Positions 30,755 to 39,665 of a stretch of 64,000 bases of DNA are shown piece after piece (positions within the stretch are counted from its first letter, which is position 1; each line of letters starts with the position of its first letter). The notes beneath the pieces are model-generated. The model searched no databases and had not been told where the DNA came from. It was given only the letters and a program-made list of their open reading frames with translations. The DNA is taken from the NCBI RefSeq assembly GCF_003428335.1, contig NZ_CP031704.1, forward strand, positions 744,001 to 808,000. The letters run 5' to 3'. Source of the stretch: Solimonas sp. K1W22B-7. GTDB taxonomy: Bacteria; Pseudomonadota; Gammaproteobacteria; Nevskiales; Nevskiaceae. The translations under genes and the position numbers were made by a program.

Positions 30755-32902
30755 ATGGTGACGCTCGTCGGTGAGGTCAAGGCCGCACGCCAGGCCGTTC
30801 TTGCCGAGGCCCTGCAGCGCTGGGAGCGGCACGCACGCCGCCGCGATGCCGACAGGAAATCCATTGCTGCCCAGGGCCCCGGCGCCGCGGATTCCGAAAT
30901 TCAGCGCAAGCGCTATGCCGAGCGCGAGGCACGCCGCAAGGCCATCCAGCAGTTCTCTGCTGCCGAGCGAATGATCGGAGATGCCTGGGAGCCCACCGTC
31001 TTCGCTCCGAGCGAACGCGCGCGCCAGGCGGCCATCCCGGTGGCACGCATCGTCACCCTGCCGGGAAAAGGTTATGAAGCCCAGGGCGTGGCTACGGGCT
31101 TCCTGATCAGTCCCGGGCTGTTGATGACCAATCATCACGTGTTCCCGGATCCCAGCTATGCCCTCAGCATGGGCGCCAACTTCCTGCACCAGACCGACGA
31201 GAAGGGAAAGCAGCTCGGCATCTTCTTCGCGGTGGAGCCCGAGACCTTCTTCCTGTCCGACGCCGTGCTCGACTATGCGATCGTCGCGGTCGCAGCCCGT
31301 GGCACCAACGGCGAACGCCTGGAAGACCTCGGCTTCGTCCGGCTGATCGAGGCGGCGGGCAAGATCCTGAAGGGCAGGCCGGTCAACATCATCCAGCACC
31401 CCGGTGGTGGCGCCCGGCAATACGCCACCACCGGAAACCTGCTGCTCGACATCCTCGACGAAGGCTTTCTCCACTACGAGGCTGACACCGCCCAGGGTTC
31501 CTCCGGATCGCCCGTGTTCAACGAAAACTGGGAGTTGGTCGGACTCCACCACTGCGGCATCCCGGATAGCAGGGATGGGCAGATCCTGCGCGACGACGGC
31601 AACCCCTGGAATGCCGAGGGCGATCCGGAGGACGACATCCACTGGCTCGCCAACGAAGGCGCCCGGGTAAGCCACATCGTCGCCAGCCTCAAGATGGTCC
31701 GGGTCGAAAGCGAGGCCCAGCAGCGGATGCTGACCGAGCTGCTGACCAGCACGGCGGATCCGCTGCGCAACGTACAGATCGAATCGGCGGCACCGGATGC
31801 CGCTGAAATGAGTTCAAAGGGAGGGGTTGGCATGGCGCAGAACATCTTCAACATCAGCGGCAACGTCACCATCAATTTCGCCGCGCCGGCGGCTGCGGCT
31901 GCCGTGGTTCCGCCCGAGAAGCCGGCACCCACCCCCAAACCGATTACCGCGCTCGAAAAGACCCAGACCTTCGATCCGGACTATGCGGAACGCCCGGGAT
32001 ACGACCCGGATTTTCTTGGCGTGGAGGTGCCGCTGCCAGGCGTGACAGCGGCGCGAGCCGAGGAGCTGTATACGGTAGACGACTATCGGGCCTACCTCGC
32101 TGAAGACCGCAACGCCATCGAACTGGACACGCACAACCTCGGCGGCACAGACCCGCTGGAGCTTCGCTACCATCACTTCTCGCTCGTCACCAACAAGAAG
32201 TACCGCATGCCCATGTGGACCGCGGTAAACGTGGACTACAGGGCCGAGGCCCGCGAAGACCCGCGGTCCCGCCAGGATTTCGGCGGCGAGAACTGGCGGC
32301 TCGATGGTCGCGTGCCCAAGAAGTTCCAGCTGGTGGATGCCGACATCTACGGCCCCGCCGGAAACTTCGATCGCGGCCACATCGTGCGGCGCGACGACAA
32401 CTGCTGGGGAGAATCGGGGCTCCCCACGGCCTACGCCAACGCGGACACCTACCACTGGACCAACTGCACCCCGCAGCACGAGTTGTTCAACCAGGAAACG
32501 CCCGACGGCAAGGAATATCGGGGGCGCATCGGAATCTGGGGAGCGTTCGAGGGGCGGCTCGCCGACCAGATCGAGGCAGGCGGCGGACAGGCCGTGATCT
32601 TCGCCGGGCCCGTGCTCGGCACGGATGGCCGGACCCATGACTTCGGCCGCGGTCGGGTGTGGTATCCGCTGAAGTTCTGGAAGGTCGTGATCGTGCCGGA
32701 AACCACCCGTCGCCGGCCCAGGCTCCTGGCCTATGGTTTCGTGTTCAACCAGAGCGCGGTGATCAAGGAGTTTGGCCTCGACATCAAGGAGGGGCTGGAC
32801 CTGACCGGGTTCGGGCGGCAGGCAAAGTCGATCAAGGCCATCGGCGAACTGGCCGGCATCGAGTTCCCCGATGTGGTGATCGCCGCGGATCAAGCCCCCT
32901 AG
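30755..32902 (+). CDS. Trypsin-like protease fused to a DRGH (NUC-type) endonuclease
   Basis: Single polypeptide of 715 residues with two catalytic modules and no signal peptide. Residues about 20-70 form a charged helical region. Residues about 95-310 are a trypsin-like/HtrA-like protease domain with His128 (MTNHHV), Asp173 (VLDYAIVAV) and Ser250 (QGSSGSPVF). A linker follows, with an odd hydrophobic patch (NIFNISGNVTINFAAPAAA, about 363-383) and Pro-rich stretch. Residues about 440-700 are a DNA/RNA non-specific endonuclease domain with DRGH (539-542) and HWTNCTPQHELFN supplying the metal-binding Asn. Protease and nuclease in one chain suggests proteolytic release or control of the nuclease. 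Preceded by its own candidate operator, followed by repeats; probably monocistronic. Confidence 0.85.
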   Translation: MVTLVGEVKAARQAVLAEALQRWERHARRRDADRKSIAAQGPGAADSEIQRKRYAEREARRKAIQQFSAAERMIGDAWEPTVFAPSERARQAAIPVARIVTLPGKGYEAQGVATGFLISPGLLMTNHHVFPDPSYALSMGANFLHQTDEKGKQLGIFFAVEPETFFLSDAVLDYAIVAVAARGTNGERLEDLGFVRLIEAAGKILKGRPVNIIQHPGGGARQYATTGNLLLDILDEGFLHYEADTAQGSSGSPVFNENWELVGLHHCGIPDSRDGQILRDDGNPWNAEGDPEDDIHWLANEGARVSHIVASLKMVRVESEAQQRMLTELLTSTADPLRNVQIESAAPDAAEMSSKGGVGMAQNIFNISGNVTINFAAPAAAAAVVPPEKPAPTPKPITALEKTQTFDPDYAERPGYDPDFLGVEVPLPGVTAARAEELYTVDDYRAYLAEDRNAIELDTHNLGGTDPLELRYHHFSLVTNKKYRMPMWTAVNVDYRAEAREDPRSRQDFGGENWRLDGRVPKKFQLVDADIYGPAGNFDRGHIVRRDDNCWGESGLPTAYANADTYHWTNCTPQHELFNQETPDGKEYRGRIGIWGAFEGRLADQIEAGGGQAVIFAGPVLGTDGRTHDFGRGRVWYPLKFWKVVIVPETTRRRPRLLAYGFVFNQSAVIKEFGLDIKEGLDLTGFGRQAKSIKAIGELAGIEFPDVVIAADQAP

Positions 32903-32916
32903 GGAAGCTCTGATTA

Positions 32917-33021
32917 AGTTGCCGTTCGCCCTGAGCCTGTCGAAGGGCGGGCGGCAACTCATTGACCGGCCGTGGGGAAAGTCCACCCGTGCTTCGACAG
33001 GCTCAGCACGAATGGACTTTT
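32917..33021. repeat. Two adjacent hairpins built on a dispersed CCTGAGCCTGTCGAAGG repeat
   Basis: First hairpin: arms AGTTGCCG/CGGCAACT around TTCGCCCTGAGCCTGTCGAA (about 32917-32959). Second: arms AAAGTCCA/TGGACTTT around GCTTCGACAGGCTCAGC (about 32979-33020). The second is the inverse orientation of the same common bacterial intergenic repeat. They follow the stop at 32902 and could end transcription. Confidence 0.6.
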
Positions 33022-33063
33022 CAGAGGGTCCCTAGTGTCCTGAGTTAGAAGTTCGCTGCAATC

Positions 33064-33196
33064 GTCCCCTCTCCCGCCTGCGGGAGAGGGTGCCCGGAGG
33101 GCGGGAGAGGGTTTCTGTAAATCGTCCTGTGGTTAGCCCAGTCTAGATTTACAGAAACCCTCTCCCCTCTCGCCTAACCCCTCTCCCGCCTGCGGG
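33064..33196. repeat. Inverted pair of CCCCTCTCCC repeats
   Basis: Two copies of CCCCTCTCCCGCCTGCGGGA flank a perfect 21-base inverted repeat (33103-33123 and 33146-33166) that includes GAGGGTTTCTGTAAATC. The whole could form a large cruciform between the protease-nuclease and lipoprotein genes. The rest of 32903-33473 holds no gene. Confidence 0.7.
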
Positions 33197-33352
33197 AGAG
33201 GGGACGCCGTTTAATTCAACGAACTTCCAATTCACGATACGAGTAGCGCAGGGATGCAGGGCGGGCAAGCCTTCCGGCTTCGCCCGCGCGCGCCCTCGCT
33301 TGCCGCGCGCCTGTATCGCCGCGCCCTTCACCGTTCCCCCCGGCCTCATGAG

Positions 33353-33372
33353 ACCTGACAGTGTCGTCAGGT
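33353..33372. promoter_or_regulatory. Candidate operator, ACCTGAC-N6-GTCAGGT
   Basis: Perfect 7-base inverted arms with six-base spacer AGTGTC, followed by TGCAG. It lies 102 bases before the ATG at 33474 of the lipoprotein/patatin unit. Confidence 0.55.
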
Positions 33373-33473
33373 TGCAGAGACGCCGCGGCAGGCGTTAAGT
33401 ACGTGAAGGACTGCTCGGTCACGTCGGGGGATGTGACAAGCCGGCGCAGCGAAAAGAAGGTGAAGGGGGAGCG

Positions 33474-34898
33474 ATGAACCCGCGCATCCTGTCACGGCCG
33501 GTACCCGTTTTCGCCGCGCTGCTGCTCGGCGCATGCACGCACCTGACGGCGTATCGCGACAATCACGAACCCTGCCCGGCGGGCGCCGTGCCCTCCGCCT
33601 GCGCCGACCGCCCCGTGCAGGACGTCACCGTGCCCAGCGGCGGCAGCTACCGCATCGGCTACATCGAGTTCGACGATCAGGGACACCTGTTCGATCGCCG
33701 GCAGATGGATGCGGTGATCAATCCGCTGATCGACGACGCGAGCAGCACCGACTTCCTGATCGTGGTTTTTGCGCACGGCTGGAAGCACAGCGCCCAGGGC
33801 ATTCCCCAGGACGACCCGAACATCAGCACCTTCAAGGGCGTGCTCGAGCAGCTCACGCAGACCGAGCAGCAGATCTCGAAGCTGACCAAGAGCCGGCCGC
33901 GCAAGGTCGTCGGCGTATACCTGGGCTGGCGCGGCCTGTCGGCCACCTGGCCGGTGGTCAAGGAGCTCACCTTCTGGGACCGCAAGAGCACCGCCCACCA
34001 GGTCGGCGAGATCGGCGTCGCCGAAGTGCTGATGCGCCTTGAAAGCCTCAAGGACATGCGCCGCGCCTACCTCGACAGCATGCCGGGCAAGCGCCGCAAC
34101 TCCAAGGCCGCCTCCTGCGACGAAGACCGCGAGGACGAGCGCAGCCGCCTGGTGGTCGTCGGCCACAGCTTCGGCGGCGCCATCGTGTTCTCGGCACTGG
34201 CGCAGCGCTTCGAGGAGCGCTTCATCAACACCGCCTGCGGTCCCTTGCAGGCCAGCCGCGTGCGGGGCTTCGGCGACCTGGCCGTGCTGGTCAACCCGGC
34301 CTTCGAAGCGATGAAGTTCTCGACCCTCTCCGACATGGCCTACGAGCGCCATTTCTATCCGCCGACGCAGCTGCCGGTGCTGGCGGTGCTGACCTCCGAA
34401 GCGGACGGCGCCACCGGCAAGATCTTCCCGCTGGGCCGCTGGTTCTCCACCCTGTTCGAAAAGGAACGGGTCTACGAGCGCCGGCGCGGCGACGGCGCCA
34501 CGCAGCGCGTCAGCGAGAAGAGTGCCAACCGGCAGACCGTCGGCCACTTCGAGCCCTACCGCACGCACGTCCTGCAGCCCGAAGGCAAGTTGCCGAAGCC
34601 GGTGCAGGGGCTGTCGGACGTCGAACTGCTCGCCGCCACGGTGCAACTGCTGCAGGGCTGGCGCAGCGACAGCGGCCAGACCGGCAGCCTGCGCTTCGGC
34701 CCGCTGAAGTTCGAGCGCGGCATCCACGGCTCGCCGCGCAACCCCTACCTCGTGACCCGGGTCAGCGGCGAGCTGATCGCCGATCACAACGACCTGGGAA
34801 ACCCCCTGATGCTGGACTTCATCAGGGGGCTGATCCTGCTCAAGAGCCAGCCCGAGGAAAGCCTCCGGGCCTATTCGCAGTACCTGCTGAAGCGTTGA
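33474..34898 (+). CDS. Alpha/beta-hydrolase-fold lipoprotein
   Basis: Lipoprotein of 474 residues: signal peptide with lipobox LLGAC (Cys21). VVFAHGWKHSA is the oxyanion strand-turn of an alpha/beta hydrolase (here with HGW), and RLVVVGHSFGGAIVFSAL carries the nucleophile Ser in GHSFGG. The catalytic His is probably in the C-terminal HNDLGNPLMLDFI region. The fold suggests an esterase or lipase attached to the outer or inner membrane. The patatin gene starts 58 bases downstream on the same strand; the two are likely an operon of lipid-active enzymes. GGGGGAGCG precedes the ATG. Confidence 0.75.
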   Translation: MNPRILSRPVPVFAALLLGACTHLTAYRDNHEPCPAGAVPSACADRPVQDVTVPSGGSYRIGYIEFDDQGHLFDRRQMDAVINPLIDDASSTDFLIVVFAHGWKHSAQGIPQDDPNISTFKGVLEQLTQTEQQISKLTKSRPRKVVGVYLGWRGLSATWPVVKELTFWDRKSTAHQVGEIGVAEVLMRLESLKDMRRAYLDSMPGKRRNSKAASCDEDREDERSRLVVVGHSFGGAIVFSALAQRFEERFINTACGPLQASRVRGFGDLAVLVNPAFEAMKFSTLSDMAYERHFYPPTQLPVLAVLTSEADGATGKIFPLGRWFSTLFEKERVYERRRGDGATQRVSEKSANRQTVGHFEPYRTHVLQPEGKLPKPVQGLSDVELLAATVQLLQGWRSDSGQTGSLRFGPLKFERGIHGSPRNPYLVTRVSGELIADHNDLGNPLMLDFIRGLILLKSQPEESLRAYSQYLLKR

Positions 34899-34955
34899 GA
34901 AGAAACCGGCGGCGCGAGCAGCGTCGCCGGATGCAGCCTTGTGTAGGGGAATGCC

Positions 34956-37900
34956 ATGAGCGACAACGATTCCGGCCTGGACACTCGTACCGAGCAGGAG
35001 CTGATCGACGCCCGCCGTCAGGCGGCCGGCCTCGGGCAAACCGGCCGGCCCTGGGCGCTGGCCTTCTCCGGTGGCGGCATCCGCTCGGCGACCTTCTGCC
35101 TGGGCCTGGCGCGCGCGCTGGCGCGCAACGGCCTGTTCAGCCGCTTCGACTACCTCTCCACCGTCTCCGGCGGCGGCTACATCGGCAGCGCCATCGGCCG
35201 CCTCTACTCGAAGAAGGCCACTGCGCCACGCGTCAGCGAAGGGCTGCAGGACGACCGCAGCCTGTTCCTCTGGTGGCTGCGCAGCAACGGACGCTTCCTG
35301 CTGCCGGCCGGCTTCGGCGACGCCATCAGTGCCGGCGCGAGCTACGTCCGCGGCACACTGGCCACGCACATCGAAGTGGGTGTGCTGGCGCTGCTCCTGT
35401 CCTGCCTGGCGATCCTGCCGCACATGCTCATGCTGCAGTTCGCGCCGCTGCTGGCCTGGGGCGCCGCGCTGGGGAATCCCTGGTGGTCGCTGCTGCCGCT
35501 GGCCGTGTTCGGCGGCATGGCACTGCTGGCGGCCTACTGGTTCGCGCGCGACGACAGCGAGCGCTGGCCCTGGGACCTGTTGTGGTGTGCACTGCTGTTC
35601 CTGCTGTCGATGCTGTTGTACCGGTGTGCCCTGCAGCACACCGGCACGGACACCCGCTACTGGGCCCTGATGGCCGTGGCGGTGGTCCTGCTCGCCGGCC
35701 CGGCGGGCGGGCTGATCTACCTGCTCTACCGCAGGGGCTCGCAGTGGCTGCGCACTCTGAATCCGCGTCTCCTGGACCATGAACTGACACCGCCGCACAT
35801 CCGGCTGCGCCTCACGTTCTGGTTCAGCCAGATGATCGTGCTGTCCTTCCTGGCCTTCGGCCTCGGCCTCATGGACCTGCTCACCTGGATGGCGGCGTCC
35901 AAGCTCAACCGCCTGACGGCCGAGCTCTACGCCACCGGCGTCGGCTTCACCACGGCCCTGGTCCTGGCGCTCCGCATCGTGGTGCCCGCCATCCAGAAAT
36001 ACCTGGCGGAGCCGGGCCAGGGTTCCCGCCTGATGCTGCTGCTCAATGCCGGCGGCCTGCTGCTGACGGCGCTGGTGCTCACCCTGTGGCTGATCGCAGC
36101 GCAATGGTTCGTCTACTTCCTGCCGCTCTCGCCGGGCGACGCGCTTTGCGGCGCCGTCAAGATGGCCTGCTCGCTCAATCCGCTGAACGGGCTCGACACC
36201 GTGCCGGGGCGCTGGCTGCTGCTCACGCTCGCCCTGCTGGCCTACGTGCTGATCACCGGCCCCAACGCAGACCAGGTCAACCGCTCGTCGCTGCACCCCT
36301 TCTACCGCTCGCGCCTGGCGCGGTCCTACGTGTCGGTGGGCAACTCGCCGGATCATCCGACCACCGAGGGTGACCGGCGCTTCGAGGTTTCCCCGCTGGA
36401 AAAGGCCGAGCGCAGCAGCACCGAGCAGGTCGGCAAGGTCGGCGAGTACCGGCTGGGCGACGACGTCGCGCTGAAGCTCTACCGCCCGTACGAAAGCGGC
36501 GGCCCGATCCACCTCATCAACTGCTGCATCAACCAGACGGTCGACGACCGCACCGGAAACTTCAATGCCGACCGCAAGGGCGTCAACCTCACGGTCAGCG
36601 CCCTGGGCGTCGAGATCGGCACCCGTGCGCCTTATGACGACGGCGTGATCGGCGACACCGGCGTAGCCCAGTGGGTGGCCATCTCCGGCGCGGCAGCGGG
36701 GCCCGGCATGGGCTCCGAAAGCCGCTTCGGCCTTTCCGCGCTCAGCTTCCTCACCGGCGTGCGCCTCGGCTTCTGGTGGACCCGCGACCGCGCGGTCTAC
36801 GGCCGTTCGCTGCTCGGCAAGTACAGCGCCACCCTGCGCGAATGGTTCGGCAAGTTCCCCGGCCTGTCCAGCTCGCCGCTGTATCTCTCCGACGGCGGCC
36901 ACTTCGACAACACCGGCATCTACACCCTGCTCAAGCGCAAGCCCGAGCTGATTGTCGCCGCCGACTGCGGCGCCGATCCCAAGTACCTGTTCTCCGACAT
37001 CGAGAACCTGATCCGCAAGGCGCGCATCGACTACGACATCAGGATCGACTTCATCAGCCCCGCCTCGCTGAAGGACCAGCCGGAACTGAAGGATTGCCTG
37101 CCGCTGTTCGGCACGCCCGACAGCATCACCGCCGAGCCCGAAGGCGACTTCCTGATGTTCGCAAAGGTGGACTACGGCAACGGCGAGCAGGGCTCGATCA
37201 TCTTCGTCAAGCCGCGTCGCGTGCGGAGCCTGCCGCTGGACCTGGCGGGATACTCCGACCGCGATCTCGAGTTCCCGCAGCAGACCACCGCAGACCAGTT
37301 CTTCGACGAAGCGCAATGGGAGAGCTACTGCGAGCTGGGCAAGCGCCTGGGCCTCAACATCACCCCGGAGCTGCTCAAGCTGCTGCCGCTGCTGCAGGCC
37401 GGCAAGGTTGCCGAGACGCGCAACCTGGCCGGCGAAATCCTGGCCGCGGAAAGAAGGGAATCCGGCAGCCGCCGCGAGCGTTTCACCGCCACCGTCGGCA
37501 AGACGCTGGGTGCCGGTGCCGCGGCCAGCCTGCTGGTGGTCGGCTGGCAGGCGTGGCAGGACACGCGGACCGCCTGGGTGCAGGCGCGCGACGGCGAGAA
37601 CAGCGCCGTCGGCGGCCTGCTGAAGGATGTCCGCGAAAAGCTCGATGCCCTGGCGGAGGGCTCAGAGGTCAAGATCAAGCCCGCGCTCGCCGGATGGGTC
37701 GCCGCCATCGAAGGCATCGACGCCAAGCATGGCAGCGTTGCGCGCAACCAGGCGCACGACCAGGCCTTGTCCGCAATCTACGAAGCCTGCCGTCCGGACA
37801 CCGAGGGCGATGAAGCGTCCAAGGACGATGCGCAGCGCCGCTTCTGCTCCACCGCCCTGGCGGTGCTGTCGAGCCCGCGTGTCTCGCCCTGGAGCGCGGC

Positions 37901-38828
37901 GCACCAGCAGTACTGGAGCCCGGCGATGCTGTTCGCCTCCGAGGAGAAGCCCGCCATCGCTGCCTGCGCACAGCAGGAGGGCGTGCGCCGCAAGCTCGTC
38001 ATCCACACCGCCGGCGGCCAGGACAGCCGGATCGAAGGCGTCGTGAGCCTGGCGGTCGGTGCCGGCATGGATGTCCGCATCCGCGCGTCGGGCGGACCGT
38101 CGCAGGCGCTGGCGGAGCGCGCGCTGGATGCCGTCAGCTTCCCGCAGCCTGCGCTGCTGGGCTTGCTGCCCGACGGACGCTGCCTCGGCGAACTGCGCGA
38201 ACGCCTCCTCGAGCCGCTGGGTGCGGTGAGCGAGATCGTGGTCCCCGGCTTCGATCATGCCAAGGGCACGCTGCACCTGTGGCTGCCGCCAGAGCAGCGG
38301 CAGGCGGCCGCCGCCACGCCGGAACCCATGGCCCCTGTCGAGCCGCCTCCCGCCATCGTGATGTCGGCCCCGCCCCCCGATATCGTCATGTCGGCCCCAC
38401 CGCCCTCATGGGACCCCGGGACCCCGGTGAGGTCTCCCGCGGGAGACTCCGACGACGCTTCGGCTGCCGCGCCCACGGAATACGTCGTATACGTCCAGTT
38501 CCAGGGCCTCCTGACCCGCGCGCAGATCAACGAGTACCGCAGGCAGTTGCAGGACGGCAAGACGACCGTGAGTTTCCGCATGGAGCCGGCGGAGCGTCTC
38601 GAGGGGCGCTATGGCAACCTCGTCAAGTACTTCAACAGGAACAACGCCGCCGCCGCGGAAATCCTGGCCAGCAGCACGACGGACTTTTTCAGGAAGAAGG
38701 GTTGCGAACTCACGCCGGCACTCCAGGTCGGCCTGCACGGCGGCAAGGCACCGCCGAACTCCCTGGAGGTCTGGATCAGCCCCCCCAAGTGCACAGCCTG
38801 GAGCAGCCCCTCGAAGGGGGCCTCGTAA
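34956..38828 (+). CDS. Large membrane-spanning patatin-like phospholipase
   Basis: Protein of 1290 residues. The patatin catalytic fold is split. The oxyanion loop FSGGGIRSATF and nucleophile region YLSTVSGGGYIGS lie near residues 34-75, then about eight transmembrane helices (about 125-440) intervene. The catalytic-Asp motif LSDGGHFDNTG appears only around residue 650, before ELIVAADCGAD. A further hydrophobic helix (GAGAAASLLVVGWQAW) follows near 850. The C-terminal third has an Ala/Arg-rich region, a Pro-rich linker repeating IVMSAPPP and a final domain (EYVVYVQFQGLL...). It is predicted to cut membrane phospholipids from within the inner membrane. Coupled to the hydrolase lipoprotein upstream and followed by a terminator. 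Very long for a bacterial patatin. Confidence 0.8.
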   Translation: MSDNDSGLDTRTEQELIDARRQAAGLGQTGRPWALAFSGGGIRSATFCLGLARALARNGLFSRFDYLSTVSGGGYIGSAIGRLYSKKATAPRVSEGLQDDRSLFLWWLRSNGRFLLPAGFGDAISAGASYVRGTLATHIEVGVLALLLSCLAILPHMLMLQFAPLLAWGAALGNPWWSLLPLAVFGGMALLAAYWFARDDSERWPWDLLWCALLFLLSMLLYRCALQHTGTDTRYWALMAVAVVLLAGPAGGLIYLLYRRGSQWLRTLNPRLLDHELTPPHIRLRLTFWFSQMIVLSFLAFGLGLMDLLTWMAASKLNRLTAELYATGVGFTTALVLALRIVVPAIQKYLAEPGQGSRLMLLLNAGGLLLTALVLTLWLIAAQWFVYFLPLSPGDALCGAVKMACSLNPLNGLDTVPGRWLLLTLALLAYVLITGPNADQVNRSSLHPFYRSRLARSYVSVGNSPDHPTTEGDRRFEVSPLEKAERSSTEQVGKVGEYRLGDDVALKLYRPYESGGPIHLINCCINQTVDDRTGNFNADRKGVNLTVSALGVEIGTRAPYDDGVIGDTGVAQWVAISGAAAGPGMGSESRFGLSALSFLTGVRLGFWWTRDRAVYGRSLLGKYSATLREWFGKFPGLSSSPLYLSDGGHFDNTGIYTLLKRKPELIVAADCGADPKYLFSDIENLIRKARIDYDIRIDFISPASLKDQPELKDCLPLFGTPDSITAEPEGDFLMFAKVDYGNGEQGSIIFVKPRRVRSLPLDLAGYSDRDLEFPQQTTADQFFDEAQWESYCELGKRLGLNITPELLKLLPLLQAGKVAETRNLAGEILAAERRESGSRRERFTATVGKTLGAGAAASLLVVGWQAWQDTRTAWVQARDGENSAVGGLLKDVREKLDALAEGSEVKIKPALAGWVAAIEGIDAKHGSVARNQAHDQALSAIYEACRPDTEGDEASKDDAQRRFCSTALAVLSSPRVSPWSAAHQQYWSPAMLFASEEKPAIAACAQQEGVRRKLVIHTAGGQDSRIEGVVSLAVGAGMDVRIRASGGPSQALAERALDAVSFPQPALLGLLPDGRCLGELRERLLEPLGAVSEIVVPGFDHAKGTLHLWLPPEQRQAAAATPEPMAPVEPPPAIVMSAPPPDIVMSAPPPSWDPGTPVRSPAGDSDDASAAAPTEYVVYVQFQGLLTRAQINEYRRQLQDGKTTVSFRMEPAERLEGRYGNLVKYFNRNNAAAAEILASSTTDFFRKKGCELTPALQVGLHGGKAPPNSLEVWISPPKCTAWSSPSKGAS

Positions 38829-38896
38829 AAAAACGGAGTTCCGTTAGGAGATCGGCGAAAAATCGGAGACAATATTCGCAGAGACCTCGCGTCCAG

Positions 38897-38927
38897 AAAA
38901 AGCCCGGCTGATTGCCGGGCTTTTTTG
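38897..38927 (+). terminator. Rho-independent terminator of the patatin unit
   Basis: Stem AAAGCCCGGC/GCCGGGCTTT with a five-base loop and six T residues (38921-38926). Confidence 0.9.
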
Positions 38928-39002
38928 TTTCCGCGTCCCTGATTCCTTCCTCAACTAACCATCCCATCCACCCGGGAGGCCGGCTGCTGCCTGCAAAACG
39001 CC

Positions 39003-39635
39003 ATGAACTACTACAAACGCTACGCCATCGACCACGCTGCCAGGACCGCCCACTTCAGCATCCTCGAAGAGGGCGCCTACACCCGCCTGCTCGACTGGCA
39101 ATACAGCAACGAATCCCCGCTGCCGCCCACGCCCACCGAGCGCTACCGCATCACCCGCGCCATCACCCTCGCCGAGCGCCGCGTCACCGACAAGATCGCG
39201 GCAACCTGCTTCGGCGCAGACGGCTGGCAACAGCGCGCCCGCCAGGAGATCGAGCGCAGCCGCCCAGCCATCGAAGCCCACCGCCTGGACCTCGCCTCAG
39301 TCCTGCGCAGCTCCCCGGCAAACGAAAGGGAAGTCCCCCAGGGCGTGGCAGACCTGATCCGCATCCCCTGCGCCCAGGCGCCCACGCCCGCCGCGGAAGC
39401 AGCCCCGCCTGCTCCCATAGCCGTCGCCGACGCGGCCCCGGTCCTCACCTTCGGCCTGACGCTGCTCACCGCCCAACAGGTGGACCCCGGCATGGCAGAG
39501 AGCTTCCTGGCGCTCATGCGCCAAGCCCTGGGAGACGACAGCACATTCGACCTGCTCCGGGCTTGTGAGCGGCAGAAAGTCCGCGATCCCTTGCCTTGGC
39601 TACGCAGGCACATGGAAGTGCGGCGGGCGCGGTGA
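39003..39635 (+). CDS. DUF1376 domain protein (phage-type YdaU-like)
   Basis: Protein of 210 residues starting MNYYKRYAIDHAARTAHFSILEEGAYTRLLDWQY, a clear DUF1376 N-terminal domain. This family is found mainly in prophages and phage-derived replication or helicase-loader regions. The middle is Ala/Pro-rich linker and the C-terminal 60 residues form a separate helical domain ending WLRRHMEVRRAR. No other phage gene lies nearby, so it appears to be an isolated remnant or a domesticated gene. Confidence 0.75.
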   Translation: MNYYKRYAIDHAARTAHFSILEEGAYTRLLDWQYSNESPLPPTPTERYRITRAITLAERRVTDKIAATCFGADGWQQRARQEIERSRPAIEAHRLDLASVLRSSPANEREVPQGVADLIRIPCAQAPTPAAEAAPPAPIAVADAAPVLTFGLTLLTAQQVDPGMAESFLALMRQALGDDSTFDLLRACERQKVRDPLPWLRRHMEVRRAR

Positions 39636-39665
39636 CTTGATTAAGTCCGTCCCCGGATCTGCTGC

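Noticed and set aside
34800-34831. Perfect 10-bp hairpin CCCCCTGATG...CATCAGGGGG near the end of the lipoprotein gene
   Set aside because: It lies inside coding sequence (NPLMLDFIRGL), has no T-run and the frame continues; probably chance or a minor attenuation element.
33492-37316. A minus-strand open frame of 1274 codons opposite the lipoprotein and patatin genes
   Set aside because: Composition is His/Gln/Arg/Ala-rich with no domain, typical of antisense shadow in GC-rich codons; the plus strand encodes two convincing enzymes.
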